DNA from: Actinoallomurus soli
GTDB lineage: Bacteria; Actinomycetota; Actinomycetes; Streptosporangiales; Streptosporangiaceae
Direction: 5' to 3'
Length of the DNA: 64,000 nt
Assembly (NCBI RefSeq): GCF_024055715.1
Contig: NZ_JAMXMV010000010.1
Span: 1 to 64,000, forward strand
Every line of letters begins with the position of its first letter. Position 1 is the first letter of the stretch. Below the pieces are notes generated by a model. That model was not told where the DNA came from, did not search any database, and saw only the letters and a list, made by a program, of their open reading frames with translations. Below are positions 16,392 to 26,675 of this stretch, piece after piece. Position numbers and translations under genes: made by a program.

Positions 16392-17153
16392 TCACCGCAG
16401 CGACGCAAGCCCCGCACGGGCGGCCGCGATCGCGTCGGCCAGGCTGCGCCGCTCACTGGCGGACCGGTCCCCGGCGGCCGGCCGCTCCTCGGTGTACTGC
16501 ACCCGCAGGATGACGTTGCGGTACCGCACGGTGGCCTCTCCGACCGCGATCCTGACGTCCCGGTCGATCCAGTACCGCTCGAACGCCGCGTCGCCGAGGC
16601 CGCCGATCCGGCGCAGCGTGCTCGTGTCGGCCGTCCGGTCCTTCTCCGCCTGCCGCCACTGCGCCTCGTACGACCAGACGGTCATGCCCGTGGCCTGATC
16701 GTGCATGTACTTGGGCAGGAACGCCCGCGCGTCGACCTGGACGGCGCGGTAGCGGCTCCCGTCGGTCATCGAGTACTTGCAGACGCCCGCCGTCTCCGCG
16801 CCCATCTTGTCGATCTTCGGGGCGGCCGTCGGCACCAGCCGCCGTACCGTGTCGGCGGGCAGGATCGAGCACGCCTGCGGCAGCGCGGCGAGAACGGCCG
16901 GTCGTGCCGTCCCCGGCGGCGTGTCGGCCTCGCGGGAACCGGTCGGGGCGGGACGGGACCGCGGCGGTGCGCTCTCCGGCCGGGCTCCCCCGCGGCCGAA
17001 CACGAAGACGGCCGCCGCGGCGAGGCCCAGCGCCACCACGACGAAGGCGGCGACCACGACGCCCTGCGCACGGGGCCGGCGGCTCTTGGCCCTCGGCGCC
17101 TCCGGGGGCGAGTAGACCCGGTGGAACGGTTCCGGCAGCCGCGGCAGTCCCAA
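16392..17153 (-). CDS. Membrane-anchored protein with DUF3558-like extracellular domain
   Basis: 253 aa from TTG 17153, chosen because GGAGAAGG sits five bases upstream; a longer in-frame start exists at 17267. The order is a short cytoplasmic segment, one membrane helix (VVVAAFVVVALGLAAAAVFVF), a Pro/Arg-rich linker, then a domain with ACSILPADTVRRLVPTA and VCKYSM. This pair of cysteines in such surroundings resembles DUF3558-type lipoproteins of actinomycetes. It probably faces outward. No function is known for the family. Confidence 0.68.
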   Translation of the reverse strand: MGLPRLPEPFHRVYSPPEAPRAKSRRPRAQGVVVAAFVVVALGLAAAAVFVFGRGGARPESAPPRSRPAPTGSREADTPPGTARPAVLAALPQACSILPADTVRRLVPTAAPKIDKMGAETAGVCKYSMTDGSRYRAVQVDARAFLPKYMHDQATGMTVWSYEAQWRQAEKDRTADTSTLRRIGGLGDAAFERYWIDRDVRIAVGEATVRYRNVILRVQYTEERPAAGDRSASERRSLADAIAAARAGLASLR

Positions 17154-17360
17154 TCCTTCTCCCCACTCGTGTTCCCCGGGTGTCCCGGGGTACCGGCTCG
17201 ATGCGACCGTAACCGGCGGATCCGCCCCCAAACCAGACTCGTACGCGCCTGGCACGCGTGACACCATGCCGCTCCTCGCCTCCTCCGGCCGCCGGGGCCC
17301 GGCCGCCGCTCCTCCGGGACGGGTTCACCCGATTGTCGGTCGCCGGCGTCAGAATGGAAT

Positions 17361-18887
17361 GTGCTGTTGAGCGAGATCACCGAGACCTCACGGGCCGTCG
17401 CCGCGACGTCCGGGCGGCGCGCCAAGATCGAGCTGCTGGCCGCCTGCCTGCGGGACGCCGAGCCGGAGGAGACGGCGATCGCGGTGGCGTACCTCTCCGG
17501 TGAGCTGCCACAACGCCAGATCGGCGTCGGCTGGGCGGCCCTGCGCGACCTGCCGCCCGCGGCGGCGGAGACGGCCCTCACCGTCGACGAGGTGGACGCC
17601 GCGTTCACCGCGATCGGCGCCGTCTCCGGTAAGGGTTCCGTCACCGTTCGGCGACAACTGGTGGGGGAATTGTTCGCCCGGGCGACCACCGCCGAGCAGA
17701 GTTTCCTCCTCCGCCTGCTCTCCGGGGACCTCCGCCAGGGCGCCCTCGACGGCGTGATGGCCGACGCCATCGCCGTCGCGGCGGACGTGCCGGCGGCCGA
17801 GGTGCGCCGCGCCGTGATGTTCCGCGGTTCGCTCGGCGCGGTGGCCACCGCGGCGCTGACCGAAGGCCGTGACGGCGTGCGCGCGTTCGGGCTGGAGGTC
17901 GGGCGCCCGGTCAAGCCGATGCTCGCCGCGAGCGCTCCGTCCGTCGAGGCGGCGCTGGAGAAGGTGAGCCCCGCGGCCGTCGAGTGGAAACTCGACGGCA
18001 TCCGGCTCCAGGCGCACGTGTCCGGAGGCGAGGTGCGCCTGTTCACCCGCACCCTCGACGAGATCACCGGCCGGCTGCCGGAGATCGTCACCGCGCTGGG
18101 CGCGCTGCCCGTCGACACGGCCGTCCTCGACGGGGAGCTGATCGCGCTGCGCGACGACGGCCGGCCCCACCCCTTCCAGGTCACCTCCGCCCGCGTCGCC
18201 AGCCACGGCGTACGACCGGGCAGCGGGCAGGACGTGCCGCTGTCGATGTTCCTGTTCGACGTGCTGCACCTCGACGGCGAGGACCTGATCGACCTGCCGG
18301 GCGCCGAGCGCAACGAGGCGCTGGCCCGGGTCGTCCCCGAGGCCCTGCGCATGCCACGGGCCGTCACCGCCTCGGTCGACGAGGCCCGCGCGTTCTTCGA
18401 CGACGCCCTCGCGCACGGTCACGAGGGCGTGCTGGTCAAGTCCCTGGACACGCCCTACACCGCCGGCCGGCGCGGCGCCGGGTGGATCAAGGTCAAGCCC
18501 CGTCACACGCTCGACCTGGTCGTCCTGGCCGTCGAGTGGGGCAACGGCCGCCGCCGGGGCAGGCTGTCCAACCTGCACCTCGGGGCCCGCGACCCGGAGA
18601 CCGGCGGGTTCGTGATGCTGGGCAAGACGTTCAAGGGCCTGACCGACGAGATGCTCGCCTGGCAGACCGAGCGCCTGCTCGCGCTGGAGACGCACCGCGA
18701 CGACCACACCGTGTACGTACGGCCCGAGCTCGTCGTCGAGATCGCCTTCGACGGCGTCCAGCGCAGCCCGCGCTATCCCGGCGGGCTGGCGCTGCGGTTC
18801 GCGCGGGTCCTCCGGTACCGCCCGGACAAGACCGCCGCCGAGGCCGACACCTTCGAGAGCGTGCGCGCCGTCGCCGCCCTCTCCTGA
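17361..18887 (+). CDS. ligB: ATP-dependent DNA ligase (LigB type)
   Basis: 508 aa, the length of mycobacterial LigB. An N-terminal DNA-binding domain (1-200) is followed by the adenylation domain with the catalytic lysine in [10 protein letters not shown] (about K213), conserved motifs VLDGELIAL and EGVLVKS, and a C-terminal OB fold with WIKVKP. It seals nicks using ATP, as an accessory to NAD-dependent LigA. GTG 17361 or TTG 17367 may be the start; there is no strong ribosome site. It is transcribed alone, convergent with the membrane-protein gene. Confidence 0.93.
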   Translation: MLLSEITETSRAVAATSGRRAKIELLAACLRDAEPEETAIAVAYLSGELPQRQIGVGWAALRDLPPAAAETALTVDEVDAAFTAIGAVSGKGSVTVRRQLVGELFARATTAEQSFLLRLLSGDLRQGALDGVMADAIAVAADVPAAEVRRAVMFRGSLGAVATAALTEGRDGVRAFGLEVGRPVKPMLAASAPSVEAALEKVSPAAVEWKLDGIRLQAHVSGGEVRLFTRTLDEITGRLPEIVTALGALPVDTAVLDGELIALRDDGRPHPFQVTSARVASHGVRPGSGQDVPLSMFLFDVLHLDGEDLIDLPGAERNEALARVVPEALRMPRAVTASVDEARAFFDDALAHGHEGVLVKSLDTPYTAGRRGAGWIKVKPRHTLDLVVLAVEWGNGRRRGRLSNLHLGARDPETGGFVMLGKTFKGLTDEMLAWQTERLLALETHRDDHTVYVRPELVVEIAFDGVQRSPRYPGGLALRFARVLRYRPDKTAAEADTFESVRAVAALS

Positions 18888-18917
18888 GCCTCTAGGGCCG
18901 CCTGCGGCGGTCGAGGC
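18888..18917. terminator. Possible bidirectional terminator between convergent genes
   Basis: GCCTC-TAGG-GCCGCC, then a TGC loop, pairs with GGCGGT-C-GAGGC. It overlaps the end of the minus-strand membrane-protein gene and follows the ligase stop directly. Confidence 0.4.
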
Positions 18918-19728
18918 GGCGCCGGGGCCCGACGGTCCGCTCGTGGACGATCAGGTCGTGGCGGCCCGCGATGAACTCCTGCACCCAGATCTTCGCCCGG
19001 ATCAGCGGGCGGCGGATGCGCTGCTCGCGGCGGAGCGCCCGCCGGAACTTCCGCGTGCCCGGCCGGTATCTCCAGCGGGCCCACGGCGAGCCCGGCCGGG
19101 CCAGCCGGAACGCGCTGAAGACGAGCACGACCGGCAGGAACAGCCCGAGCAGCCCGGTCCAGATCTTGCCCTTGAAGAGGGTGACGATGGCCAGGGCCAG
19201 GTTGACGAGGATGTTGGCGAGGACGACGAGGAAGACCCCGAGGGAGACGGTCGCGTCCGGGCGCAGGTCGTGGACGTCGCTGAGCCAGAGCGGGCGGACG
19301 CCGACCAGGATCAGGCCGGTGATCGCTACCGCGATGAACACCGCGTCGACGGAGGCGCGCCCCTCCTCCATCCAGTAGACGTCGCGCAGGTGCAGGATGA
19401 GCGCGAACTCGTCGAGGACGAGCGCGGCCCCCACCCCGAACACCGAGGCCGCGAGGGCGTACCAGTCCGTGTAGGCGTCCGGGATGCAGAACCCCGCCAC
19501 CCCGCCGATCAGCATCAGCACGACGCCGAACACCACGTGGTGGATGTGCAGCTCACCGACCTCGACGTTCTTGAACCACCAGCGCACCTTGGCGCGGATC
19601 AGCCGCACGTTGATGCGCACGACGACGAACGTGACGATGAACGCCACGAAGAAGCAGAACAATGGCAGCCGTCCGCTCTGGACGACACGCTCGGTGAACA
19701 GTCCCTCCACCTTGGCCCCCGACGTCAT
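18892..19728 (-). CDS. Conserved integral membrane protein
   Basis: 278 aa with about six or seven membrane helices. The conserved-looking stretch VGELHIHHVVFGVVLMLIGG has three His/Glu residues inside or next to a helix, and FGVGAALVLDEFALILHLRD has acidic residues in the next one. This could form a metal or proton site, as in integral-membrane hydroxylases, but no function is known for this actinobacterial family. The C-terminal 60 residues are very Arg-rich and cytoplasmic. It lies downstream of the Rip1-like protease gene on the same strand with an 82-bp gap. Confidence 0.8.
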   Translation of the reverse strand: MTSGAKVEGLFTERVVQSGRLPLFCFFVAFIVTFVVVRINVRLIRAKVRWWFKNVEVGELHIHHVVFGVVLMLIGGVAGFCIPDAYTDWYALAASVFGVGAALVLDEFALILHLRDVYWMEEGRASVDAVFIAVAITGLILVGVRPLWLSDVHDLRPDATVSLGVFLVVLANILVNLALAIVTLFKGKIWTGLLGLFLPVVLVFSAFRLARPGSPWARWRYRPGTRKFRRALRREQRIRRPLIRAKIWVQEFIAGRHDLIVHERTVGPRRRLDRRRRP

Positions 19729-19810
19729 ACGTCCTCATCATGACCCATTCCGGTCTGTGATAACGCTGGGCGTCGGGGGTCACTGCCGGCTCGCGGGCCG
19801 GCAGAGATCG

Positions 19811-21109
19811 TCAGCCGTTCAGGCGTACCGGATTGACCAGATCCGCGTAGATCAGCAGAGCGCCCATCGTGATGATCACCGCGGCCATCGCGTACGTGAG
19901 CGGCAGCGCCTTGGCGACGTCGACGTGGCCGGGGTCGGGCCTGCGGGTCATCCGGGCGATGCCCTTCTTCACCGCCTCCCACAGCGCACCGGCGATGTGG
20001 CCGCCGTCCAGCGGCAGCAGCGGCACGAGGTTGAACATGCCGACCGCGAAGTTGACCGTGCCGAGCATCATCAGGAAGAACGCGAGCTTGTCGAGCCCCG
20101 GCTCCTTCGAAGCGGCGATCTCCCCGCCGATCCGGCTGGCGCCGACGACGCCGATCGGGCCGTTCGGGTCGCGCTTCTGGTCGCTGAAGGCGGCGTTCCA
20201 GACGCCGACCATCTTCTTCGGCATGTCGATCAGCGAGGAGAAGGTGTGCTTGGTGAGGTCGCCCATGGTGCTGACGACCACGCCCGGCCCCTGACGCTCC
20301 CGCGCGCTCATCGGGCTGATCCCGAGGAATCCGACGTTCTCGGTCTTGTCCGGGTCGGTGAGCGACGGCATCTGGTTGGTGACGACCGAAACGCTCAGCG
20401 GGACGTCCTGGCCGCCACGGCGGACGACGACCGGGACCGTGCGCCCGCCGGACCCCCGGATGAGCTTCTGCAGCTCCGTGTACGCGTGGATCCGGTGGCC
20501 CTCGTAGGAGACGATCCGGTCGCCGGGGCGCAGCCCCGCCCGTACGGCGGGGGTCGCCGGGTCGCCGGGCCGGCAGTCACGGCCCGCCTGCGCGGCCGGG
20601 ATGGTGCACTTGGTCACCGAGGCGATCACCGGCTGCAGGGTCGAGACGCCGATCCCCATGACGACCACGCTGATGAACACGAACGCCAGCAGGAGGTTCA
20701 TGAACGGCCCGGCGAACATGATGATGACCTTCTGCCACCACTTCTTGCGGTAGAAGACGCGGTCCTCGTCGCCCGGTCCGACCTCTTCCAGGGCGGCGCC
20801 GCGCGCCGACTCGATCAGCCCCTGGAACGGGCCGGTGGACGACTGGCGGACCGTTCCGGGCGCGTCGCCCCGGCGCGGCGGCAGCATCCCGATCATCCGG
20901 ATGTAGCCGCCGAGGGGGATCCACTTGACGCCGTACTCGGTCTCGCCCTTGCGCCGCGACCACAGGGTGGGCCCGAAGCCGACCATGAACTGCGGCACGC
21001 GGACGCCGAAGAGCTTGGCGAAGGACATGTGGCCCAGTTCGTGCAGGGCGATCGAGGCGAGCAGCCCGAGGAAGAAGACGACGATGCCCACCACGAAAAG
21101 CACGCTCAT
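19811..21109 (-). CDS. Site-2 RIP metalloprotease (RseP/Rip1 family)
   Basis: 432 aa from ATG 21109. It has the zinc site HELGH in the first helix (about residues 23-27), a central PDZ domain around LRPGDRIVSYEGHRIHAYTE, and the second active-site motif NLVPLLPLDGGHI near the C-terminus. Four membrane segments are visible. Members cut membrane-embedded anti-sigma factors or signal peptides; Mycobacterium Rip1 controls several sigma pathways. In many actinobacteria it lies with dxr and ispG, but not here. It diverges from the glycine riboswitch operon. Confidence 0.93.
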   Translation of the reverse strand: MSVLFVVGIVVFFLGLLASIALHELGHMSFAKLFGVRVPQFMVGFGPTLWSRRKGETEYGVKWIPLGGYIRMIGMLPPRRGDAPGTVRQSSTGPFQGLIESARGAALEEVGPGDEDRVFYRKKWWQKVIIMFAGPFMNLLLAFVFISVVVMGIGVSTLQPVIASVTKCTIPAAQAGRDCRPGDPATPAVRAGLRPGDRIVSYEGHRIHAYTELQKLIRGSGGRTVPVVVRRGGQDVPLSVSVVTNQMPSLTDPDKTENVGFLGISPMSARERQGPGVVVSTMGDLTKHTFSSLIDMPKKMVGVWNAAFSDQKRDPNGPIGVVGASRIGGEIAASKEPGLDKLAFFLMMLGTVNFAVGMFNLVPLLPLDGGHIAGALWEAVKKGIARMTRRPDPGHVDVAKALPLTYAMAAVIITMGALLIYADLVNPVRLNG

Positions 21110-21585
21110 TGCCCGCACACGCTCCTCACCCGTCGCACCGCGGGCGCCCACCGGGCGCCGCGGTCAGGCCGCTCCGTTCGCCGTGCCGCGCACACGCTCA
21201 CCGAAGGCCTCCGAGATCTCGACCGGTCAAGCGTATGCCGAAAACCCGCGCGTGAGGGCCGTCCCGGCACTCACGCGCCGTCGATCGGCGGCCCGGGTGC
21301 TGCTAGCCTGACCATGCCGATGATCCCGCGCGGGAGAGCGACCTCGCCGCCAGCGAGGTACGCCGAAGGAGCAACCCCTCCCCGGAACCTCTCAGGCCAC
21401 ACGAACCGTGCGGACCAGGCGACCTCTGGAAAGCGGAGCGACGCTCCCGCCGAAGGTGCAAGCCCCCGACCTGGGGGTGAAGCTCTCAGGCACCGATGAC
21501 AGAGGGGGAGGGCACCGCCACCGGATTCCGCGTGCCAATGGGAGGATGGGATTCCCGGCCGCCCGCGTGATAGGAGCCTGCCCCG
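21110..21585. other. 476-bp intergenic region holding the gcvT leader
   Basis: This region separates the divergent protease and gcvT genes. It contains the tandem glycine riboswitch (separate entry). A weak -10-like TAGCCT lies at 21304-21309, about 20 bases before the first aptamer. After the second aptamer come about 70 bases leading to an AGGAG ribosome site near 21571. Confidence 0.6.
21328..21514 (+). ncRNA. Tandem glycine riboswitch
   Basis: Two glycine aptamers in series. Aptamer 1 (about 21328-21415) has CGGGAGAGCGACC, the conserved core CGCCGAAGGAGCAA and CTCTCAGGC. Aptamer 2 (about 21421-21514) has GGAAAGCGGAGCGAC, the core CGCCGAAGGTGCAAGC, CTCTCAGGCACC and the closing ACAGAGG. 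This is the classical arrangement in front of glycine-cleavage genes, where glycine binding turns expression on. It controls gcvT and probably the whole gcvT-gcvH-glyA-lipA-sdaA run. Confidence 0.95.
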
Positions 21586-22692
21586 ATGTCCACGCCGGAC
21601 GCCAAGAGAACGCCACTCCACGAGGTCCACGCCGAGCTCGGCGCCATGATCACCGAGTTCGCCGGGTACCTCATGCCGCTGCGTTACGGCAGCGAGAGCG
21701 CCGAGCACCAGGCCGTCCGCACCAGCGCGGGCCTGTTCGACCTGTCCCACATGGGAGAGATCTTCGTGACCGGCCCGCAGGCCGGGGCGGCCCTCGACCA
21801 CGCGCTCATCGGGCACCTGTCCGTGCTCGGTGTCGGCAGGGCGCGCTACACGATGATCGTGAACTCGGCCGGGGGCGTGCTGGACGACCTGATCGTGTAC
21901 CGGCTCGCCCCGGAGACCTACATGGTCGTCGCGAACGCCGCCAACGCCGCGACGGTGCGCGCCGAGCTGACCGAACGCTCGGCGGGGTTCGAGAAGGCCG
22001 CCGTCGACGACCGGTCCGCCGCGTACGCGCTGATCGCCGTGCAGGGTCCCAAGGCCCAGGCCGTCCTGGCGAAGCTCACCGACGCCGCGCTCGCCGACCT
22101 GAAGTACTACGCGATCCTGCCGGGCAAGGTCGCCGGGATCGACGCGCTGATCGCCCGCACCGGTTACACCGGCGAGGACGGCTTCGAGCTGTTCGTCGGG
22201 GCCGGTGACGCCGTCGCCGTCTGGAACGCCGTCACGGAGGCCGGCGGCGAAGACCTGCGGCCCGCCGGGCTGTCCGCGCGGGACACGCTGCGGCTGGAGG
22301 CGGGCATGCCGCTGTACGGCAACGAGCTGACCGCCGAGACGACGCCGTACGACGCCGGCCTCGGCCGTACCGTCAAGCTCGACAAGGCCGGTGACTTCGT
22401 CGGCCGCGCCGCGCTGGCCGCCCTCGCCGACACGCCGCCGGGCCGCACGCTCGTGGGCCTCGTCGGGCGGGGGCGTCGCGTCCCGCGCCACGGGTACGAC
22501 GTGGTGACGCCGGACGGCACGCCCTGCGGGGTCGTGACCAGTGGCGCGCCGTCCCCGACGCTGGGCAGGCCCATCGCCATGGCCTACATCGACGCGGGTC
22601 ACGCCGACGACACCGACCTCGCGGTGGACATCCGCGGTAAACACGAGCCGGTCGACAAGGTCGCGCTGCCGTTCTACAGGAGGACTTCGTGA
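21586..22692 (+). CDS. gcvT: Aminomethyltransferase, glycine cleavage T protein
   Basis: 368 aa, standard length. It begins with TPLHEVHAELGAMITEFAGY and shows conserved GLFDLSHMGEI, GYTGEDGFELF and LRLEAGMPLYGNEL motifs that bind folate and contact the H protein. It transfers the methylene carbon of glycine to tetrahydrofolate, releasing ammonia from the H-protein lipoyl arm. It is the first gene after the riboswitch and overlaps gcvH by four bases (GTGA). The glycine decarboxylase gcvP is not in this window. Confidence 0.97.
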   Translation: MSTPDAKRTPLHEVHAELGAMITEFAGYLMPLRYGSESAEHQAVRTSAGLFDLSHMGEIFVTGPQAGAALDHALIGHLSVLGVGRARYTMIVNSAGGVLDDLIVYRLAPETYMVVANAANAATVRAELTERSAGFEKAAVDDRSAAYALIAVQGPKAQAVLAKLTDAALADLKYYAILPGKVAGIDALIARTGYTGEDGFELFVGAGDAVAVWNAVTEAGGEDLRPAGLSARDTLRLEAGMPLYGNELTAETTPYDAGLGRTVKLDKAGDFVGRAALAALADTPPGRTLVGLVGRGRRVPRHGYDVVTPDGTPCGVVTSGAPSPTLGRPIAMAYIDAGHADDTDLAVDIRGKHEPVDKVALPFYRRTS

Positions 22693-23072
22693 GCACCGTT
22701 CCCGAGACGCTGTACTACACCCAGGAGCACGAGTGGGTCACCGAGCCGTCGGACGGCGTCGTGACCGTCGGCATCACGGCCCACGCGGCCGACGCGCTGG
22801 GTGACATCGTGTACGTGTCGCTGCCCCAGGAGGGCGCGTCCGTTGAGGCCGGCGAGCCGTGTGGCGAGGCCGAGTCGACCAAGTCGGTGAGCGACGTCTA
22901 TTCGCCCGTCACCGGTGAGGTCGTCGCGGTGAACAGCGCCGTGGAGGAGGACCCCGCCGCGATCAACTCCGACCCGTACGGGGAGGGGTGGCTGTTCCGG
23001 GTACGTACGGATGACGACCCGGCCGACCTGCTCGACGCGCAGGCCTACTCGAAACTGATCGAGGAGGCGTGA
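22689..23072 (+). CDS. gcvH: Glycine cleavage H protein
   Basis: 127 aa. The lipoyl attachment lysine is in [18 protein letters not shown] (K at about residue 62), with the flanking [14 protein letters not shown] typical of GcvH. It shuttles the aminomethyl group between P, T and L proteins of the glycine cleavage complex. The GTG start overlaps gcvT and its stop overlaps glyA, so translation is coupled. The lipoyl synthase gene in the same operon could serve this protein directly. Confidence 0.97.
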   Translation: MSTVPETLYYTQEHEWVTEPSDGVVTVGITAHAADALGDIVYVSLPQEGASVEAGEPCGEAESTKSVSDVYSPVTGEVVAVNSAVEEDPAAINSDPYGEGWLFRVRTDDDPADLLDAQAYSKLIEEA

Positions 23073-24328
23073 TGAACCTCTCGAATCTGCCCTTGTCCGA
23101 GATCGACCCGGACGTCGCGGCCGCGATAGCGGACGAGCTGCGGCGCCAGCAGTCGACCTTGGAGATGATCGCCTCGGAGAACTTCGCGCCCGTCGGCGTC
23201 CTGCAGGCGCAGGGCTCGGTGATGACGAACAAATACGCCGAGGGCTACCCGGGGCGGCGCTACTACGGCGGATGTGAGTACGTCGACGTCACCGAGCAGC
23301 TGGCGATCGACCGCGCCAAGGCCCTCTTCGGCGCCGAGCACGCGAACGTGCAGCCGCACTCGGGGGCGCAGGCGAACATCGCGGTGTACTTCGCGCTGCT
23401 GGAGCCGGGGGACACGATCCTCGGCCTGGATCTCGCGCACGGCGGGCACCTCACCCACGGCATGCGGATCAACTACTCCGGCAAGATGTTCAACGTCGCG
23501 GCCTACCACGTGGGCCCCGACGGTCTCGTGGACATGGACGAGGTCGCCCGGCTGGCCCACGAGTACCGGCCGAAGATGATCATCGCCGGCTGGTCCGCGT
23601 ACCCGCGGCAGCTCGACTTCGCGGCGTTCCGGCGGGTCGCCGACGAGACCGGCGCGCTGCTGATGGTGGACATGGCCCACTTCGCGGGCCTGGTCGCCGC
23701 GGGCCTGCACCCCTCCCCGGTGCCGTACGCCGACGTCGTGACGTCCACGACGCACAAGACGCTGTGCGGCCCGCGCGGCGGTCTCATCCTCTGCCGCGAG
23801 GAGTACGCCAAGAAGATCAACTCGGCGGTGTTCCCCGGCACGCAGGGCGGGCCGCTGGAGCACGTCATCGCCGCCAAGGCGGTGGCCCTGAAGATCGCCG
23901 CCACGGAGGAGTTCGCCGAGCGGCAGGCCCGGACGATCGAGGGCGCCAAGATCCTCGCGGACCGGCTGCTGCGCGAGGACGCCGCCAAGGCCGGGGTCAA
24001 GGTGCTGACCGGCGGCACCGACGTCCACCTCGTCCTGGTCGACCTGGTCGACTCGGAGATCACGGGACGGGACGCCGAGGACCGCCTGCACGACATCGGC
24101 ATCACGGTCAACCGCAACGCCGTGCCGAACGACCCGCGGCCGCCCATGGTGACCTCCGGTCTGCGGATCGGCACGCCCGCCCTCGCCACGCGCGGATTCG
24201 GGGCCGACGACTTCGCCGAGGTCGCCGACATCATCGCGCTGGCGCTGCAACCGTCGTTCGACTCCGCGGCGCTGTCCGCCCGGGTCCGCGACCTGGCGGA
24301 CAAGCACCCGCTCTACCCCAGCCTGTGA
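23072..24328 (+). CDS. glyA: Serine hydroxymethyltransferase
   Basis: 418 aa. The PLP lysine lies in [12 protein letters not shown] (about K229), with the N-terminal [10 protein letters not shown] and [18 protein letters not shown] motifs that bind substrate and folate. It interconverts serine and glycine with methylene-tetrahydrofolate. ATG 23072 gives a one-base TGATG overlap with gcvH; a GTG three bases earlier is also possible. Placed with gcvT/gcvH it converts the one-carbon units released from glycine into serine, which sdaA can then deaminate. Confidence 0.97.
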   Translation: MNLSNLPLSEIDPDVAAAIADELRRQQSTLEMIASENFAPVGVLQAQGSVMTNKYAEGYPGRRYYGGCEYVDVTEQLAIDRAKALFGAEHANVQPHSGAQANIAVYFALLEPGDTILGLDLAHGGHLTHGMRINYSGKMFNVAAYHVGPDGLVDMDEVARLAHEYRPKMIIAGWSAYPRQLDFAAFRRVADETGALLMVDMAHFAGLVAAGLHPSPVPYADVVTSTTHKTLCGPRGGLILCREEYAKKINSAVFPGTQGGPLEHVIAAKAVALKIAATEEFAERQARTIEGAKILADRLLREDAAKAGVKVLTGGTDVHLVLVDLVDSEITGRDAEDRLHDIGITVNRNAVPNDPRPPMVTSGLRIGTPALATRGFGADDFAEVADIIALALQPSFDSAALSARVRDLADKHPLYPSL

Positions 24329-24341
24329 CGGATGAGAGACG

Positions 24342-25271
24342 ATGACGATCGCTCCTGAGGGCCGGAAGCTGCTGCGTGTCGAGGCCAGGAACGCCGCGAC
24401 ACCGATCGAGCGCAAACCGCCCTGGATCAAGACCCGGCTGTCGATGGGCCCGCAATACCGCGAACTCACCGACCTGGTCCGCACCGAAGGCCTGCACACC
24501 GTCTGCCAGGAAGCCGGCTGCCCCAACATCTACGAATGCTGGGAAGACCGCGAAGCCACCTTCCTCATCGGCGGCGACCAATGCACCCGCCGCTGCGACT
24601 TCTGCCAGATCGACACCGGCAAACCCGCCGCCTACGACCCCGACGAACCCCGCCGCGTCGCCGACTCCGTCGCCACCATGGGCCTGCGCTACGCCACCGT
24701 CACCGGCGTCGCCCGCGACGACCTGCCCGACGGCGGCGCCTGGCTCTACGCCGAAACCGTCCGGCAAATCCACACCGCCATCCCCGGCTGCGGCGTCGAA
24801 CTCCTCATCCCCGACTTCAACAACGTCCCCCACCTCCTGGCCGAGGTCTTCTCCGCACACCCCGAAGTCCTCGCCCACAACCTCGAAACCGTCCCCCGCA
24901 TCTTCAAACGCATCCGCCCCGGCTTCCGCTACGAACGCTCCCTCGCCGTCCTCACCGCCGCCCGCCAAGCCGGACTCGTCACCAAGTCCAACCTCATCCT
25001 CGGCATGGGCGAAACCCGCGAAGAGATCACCGAAGCCATGCACGACCTGCACCAGGCCGGGACCGAACTGCTCACCATCACCCAGTACCTGCGCCCCTCC
25101 CCCCGCCACCACCCCGTCGAACGCTGGGTCAAACCCGAAGAATTCATCGAACTGCAGGCCGAAGCCGAAGCCATCGGCTTCGCCGGAGTCATGTCCGGAC
25201 CCCTGGTCCGCTCCAGCTACCGCGCCGGACGCCTCTACCAGCAGGCCATCACCGCCCGCCAGGCCGACTGA
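24342..25271 (+). CDS. lipA: Lipoyl synthase
   Basis: 309 aa, radical SAM enzyme. It has the auxiliary-cluster cysteines in [12 protein letters not shown] (about 55-66), the radical SAM motif CTRRCDFC (about 85-92), and a C-terminal RSSYRAG serine that ligates the auxiliary cluster. It inserts two sulfurs into octanoyl groups on H and E2 proteins. Between glyA and sdaA it fits the operon, since GcvH needs lipoate. Codon use changes sharply: after about residue 30, 22 glutamates are GAA and two GAG, while neighbours use GAG almost only. No lipB is adjacent. Confidence 0.96.
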   Translation: MTIAPEGRKLLRVEARNAATPIERKPPWIKTRLSMGPQYRELTDLVRTEGLHTVCQEAGCPNIYECWEDREATFLIGGDQCTRRCDFCQIDTGKPAAYDPDEPRRVADSVATMGLRYATVTGVARDDLPDGGAWLYAETVRQIHTAIPGCGVELLIPDFNNVPHLLAEVFSAHPEVLAHNLETVPRIFKRIRPGFRYERSLAVLTAARQAGLVTKSNLILGMGETREEITEAMHDLHQAGTELLTITQYLRPSPRHHPVERWVKPEEFIELQAEAEAIGFAGVMSGPLVRSSYRAGRLYQQAITARQAD

Positions 25272-25277
25272 CCCACC

Positions 25278-26651
25278 ATGGCGATCAGCGTCTTCGACCT
25301 GTTCAAGATCGGCATCGGCCCGTCCAGCTCGCACACGGGCGGGCCGATGGCGGCGGCCCACCGGTTCGCCCGCGGCCTGCGGCACGACGGCCTCCTGGAG
25401 AAGACCGCCTCCGTGCACGTGATCCTGTACGGATCGCTGGGCCTGACCGGCAAGGGGCACGGTAGCGACAAGGCGGTGATCCTCGGCCTTGAGGGCGACA
25501 AGCCCGAGCTCGTTGACGTCGAGACGGCCGACGAGCGGGTCGCCCGGGTACGTGAGCACGGCGTCCTGCGCGTGTTCGGCGAGCAGGAGGTGCCGTTCGT
25601 CGTCGGCGAGCACCTCGTGTTCGAGCGCAAGGAGTCGCTCCCGCGCCACCCCAACGGCATGCGGTTCACCGCCCGCGACGCCGAGGGAGCCGAGCTGCGG
25701 GAGAAGGTCTACTACTCGGTCGGCGGCGGCTTCGTCGTCGACGAGGACGCCACCGGGGCCGACCGGATCAAGCCCGACGACACGATCGTTCCGCATCCCT
25801 TCGCGACCGGCGCCGAACTCCTCGACCGGACGCGGGAGACCGGCCTGTCGATCTCCGCGCTGATGCTGGAGAACGAACAGGCCTTCGGGCGTGGCCCCGA
25901 GGAGATCCGCGAGCTCCTGCTCCGGCTCTGGGCGGTCATGCGGGAGAGCGTGGACCGCGGCTGCTCCCGCGAGGGCCTGCTGCCCGGCGGGCTCAAGGTA
26001 CGCCGCCGCGCCCCGCACCTGCACCGCAAGCTCGTGACCGAGGCCGCCACCGACCCGTTGCACGCGATGGACTGGGTCACGCTGTTCGCCCTCGCCGTGA
26101 ACGAGGAGAACGCCGCGGGCGGCCGGATCGTCACCGCGCCGACCAACGGCGCGGCCGGCATCGTCCCCGCCGTCCTGCACTACTACGACCGGTTCGTGCC
26201 GGGTGCCTCCGACGACGGGATCGTACGGTTCCTGCTGACCGCCGGGGCGATGGGCGTGATCATCAAGGAGAACGCCTCGATCTCCGGCGCGGAGGTCGGC
26301 TGCCAGGGCGAGGTCGGCTCGGCCTGCGCGATGGCGGCTGCCGGGCTCACCGAGGTCCTCGGCGGCACGCCCGAGCAGGTGGAGAACGCCGCGGAGATCG
26401 GCATCGAGCACAACCTCGGCCTCACCTGCGACCCGGTCGGCGGCCTGGTGCAGGTTCCCTGCATCGAGCGGAACGCCGTCGCCTCGATCAAGGCGATCAG
26501 TGCGGCCCGGATCGCGCTGCGCGGCGACGGCCGCCACTTCGTCCCCCTCGACCGGGCGCTCAAGACGATGCGCGACACCGGCCGCGACATGTTGGACAAG
26601 TACAAGGAGACGTCACGCGGCGGCCTCGCCGTCAACGTCATCGAGTGCTGA
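25278..26651 (+). CDS. sdaA: L-serine dehydratase (iron-sulfur, single chain)
   Basis: 457 aa. The N-terminal substrate-binding domain shows [20 protein letters not shown]. The C-terminal catalytic domain has [4Fe-4S] cysteines in [14 protein letters not shown] and nearby LTCDPVGG. It deaminates L-serine to pyruvate and ammonia. It starts six bases after lipA and ends the glycine-responsive run, so excess glycine can be turned into serine and then pyruvate. The length is normal for the fused alpha-beta form. Confidence 0.96.
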   Translation: MAISVFDLFKIGIGPSSSHTGGPMAAAHRFARGLRHDGLLEKTASVHVILYGSLGLTGKGHGSDKAVILGLEGDKPELVDVETADERVARVREHGVLRVFGEQEVPFVVGEHLVFERKESLPRHPNGMRFTARDAEGAELREKVYYSVGGGFVVDEDATGADRIKPDDTIVPHPFATGAELLDRTRETGLSISALMLENEQAFGRGPEEIRELLLRLWAVMRESVDRGCSREGLLPGGLKVRRRAPHLHRKLVTEAATDPLHAMDWVTLFALAVNEENAAGGRIVTAPTNGAAGIVPAVLHYYDRFVPGASDDGIVRFLLTAGAMGVIIKENASISGAEVGCQGEVGSACAMAAAGLTEVLGGTPEQVENAAEIGIEHNLGLTCDPVGGLVQVPCIERNAVASIKAISAARIALRGDGRHFVPLDRALKTMRDTGRDMLDKYKETSRGGLAVNVIEC

Positions 26652-26675
26652 GCGGGCCGCCCGCCGGGCCGGGTG

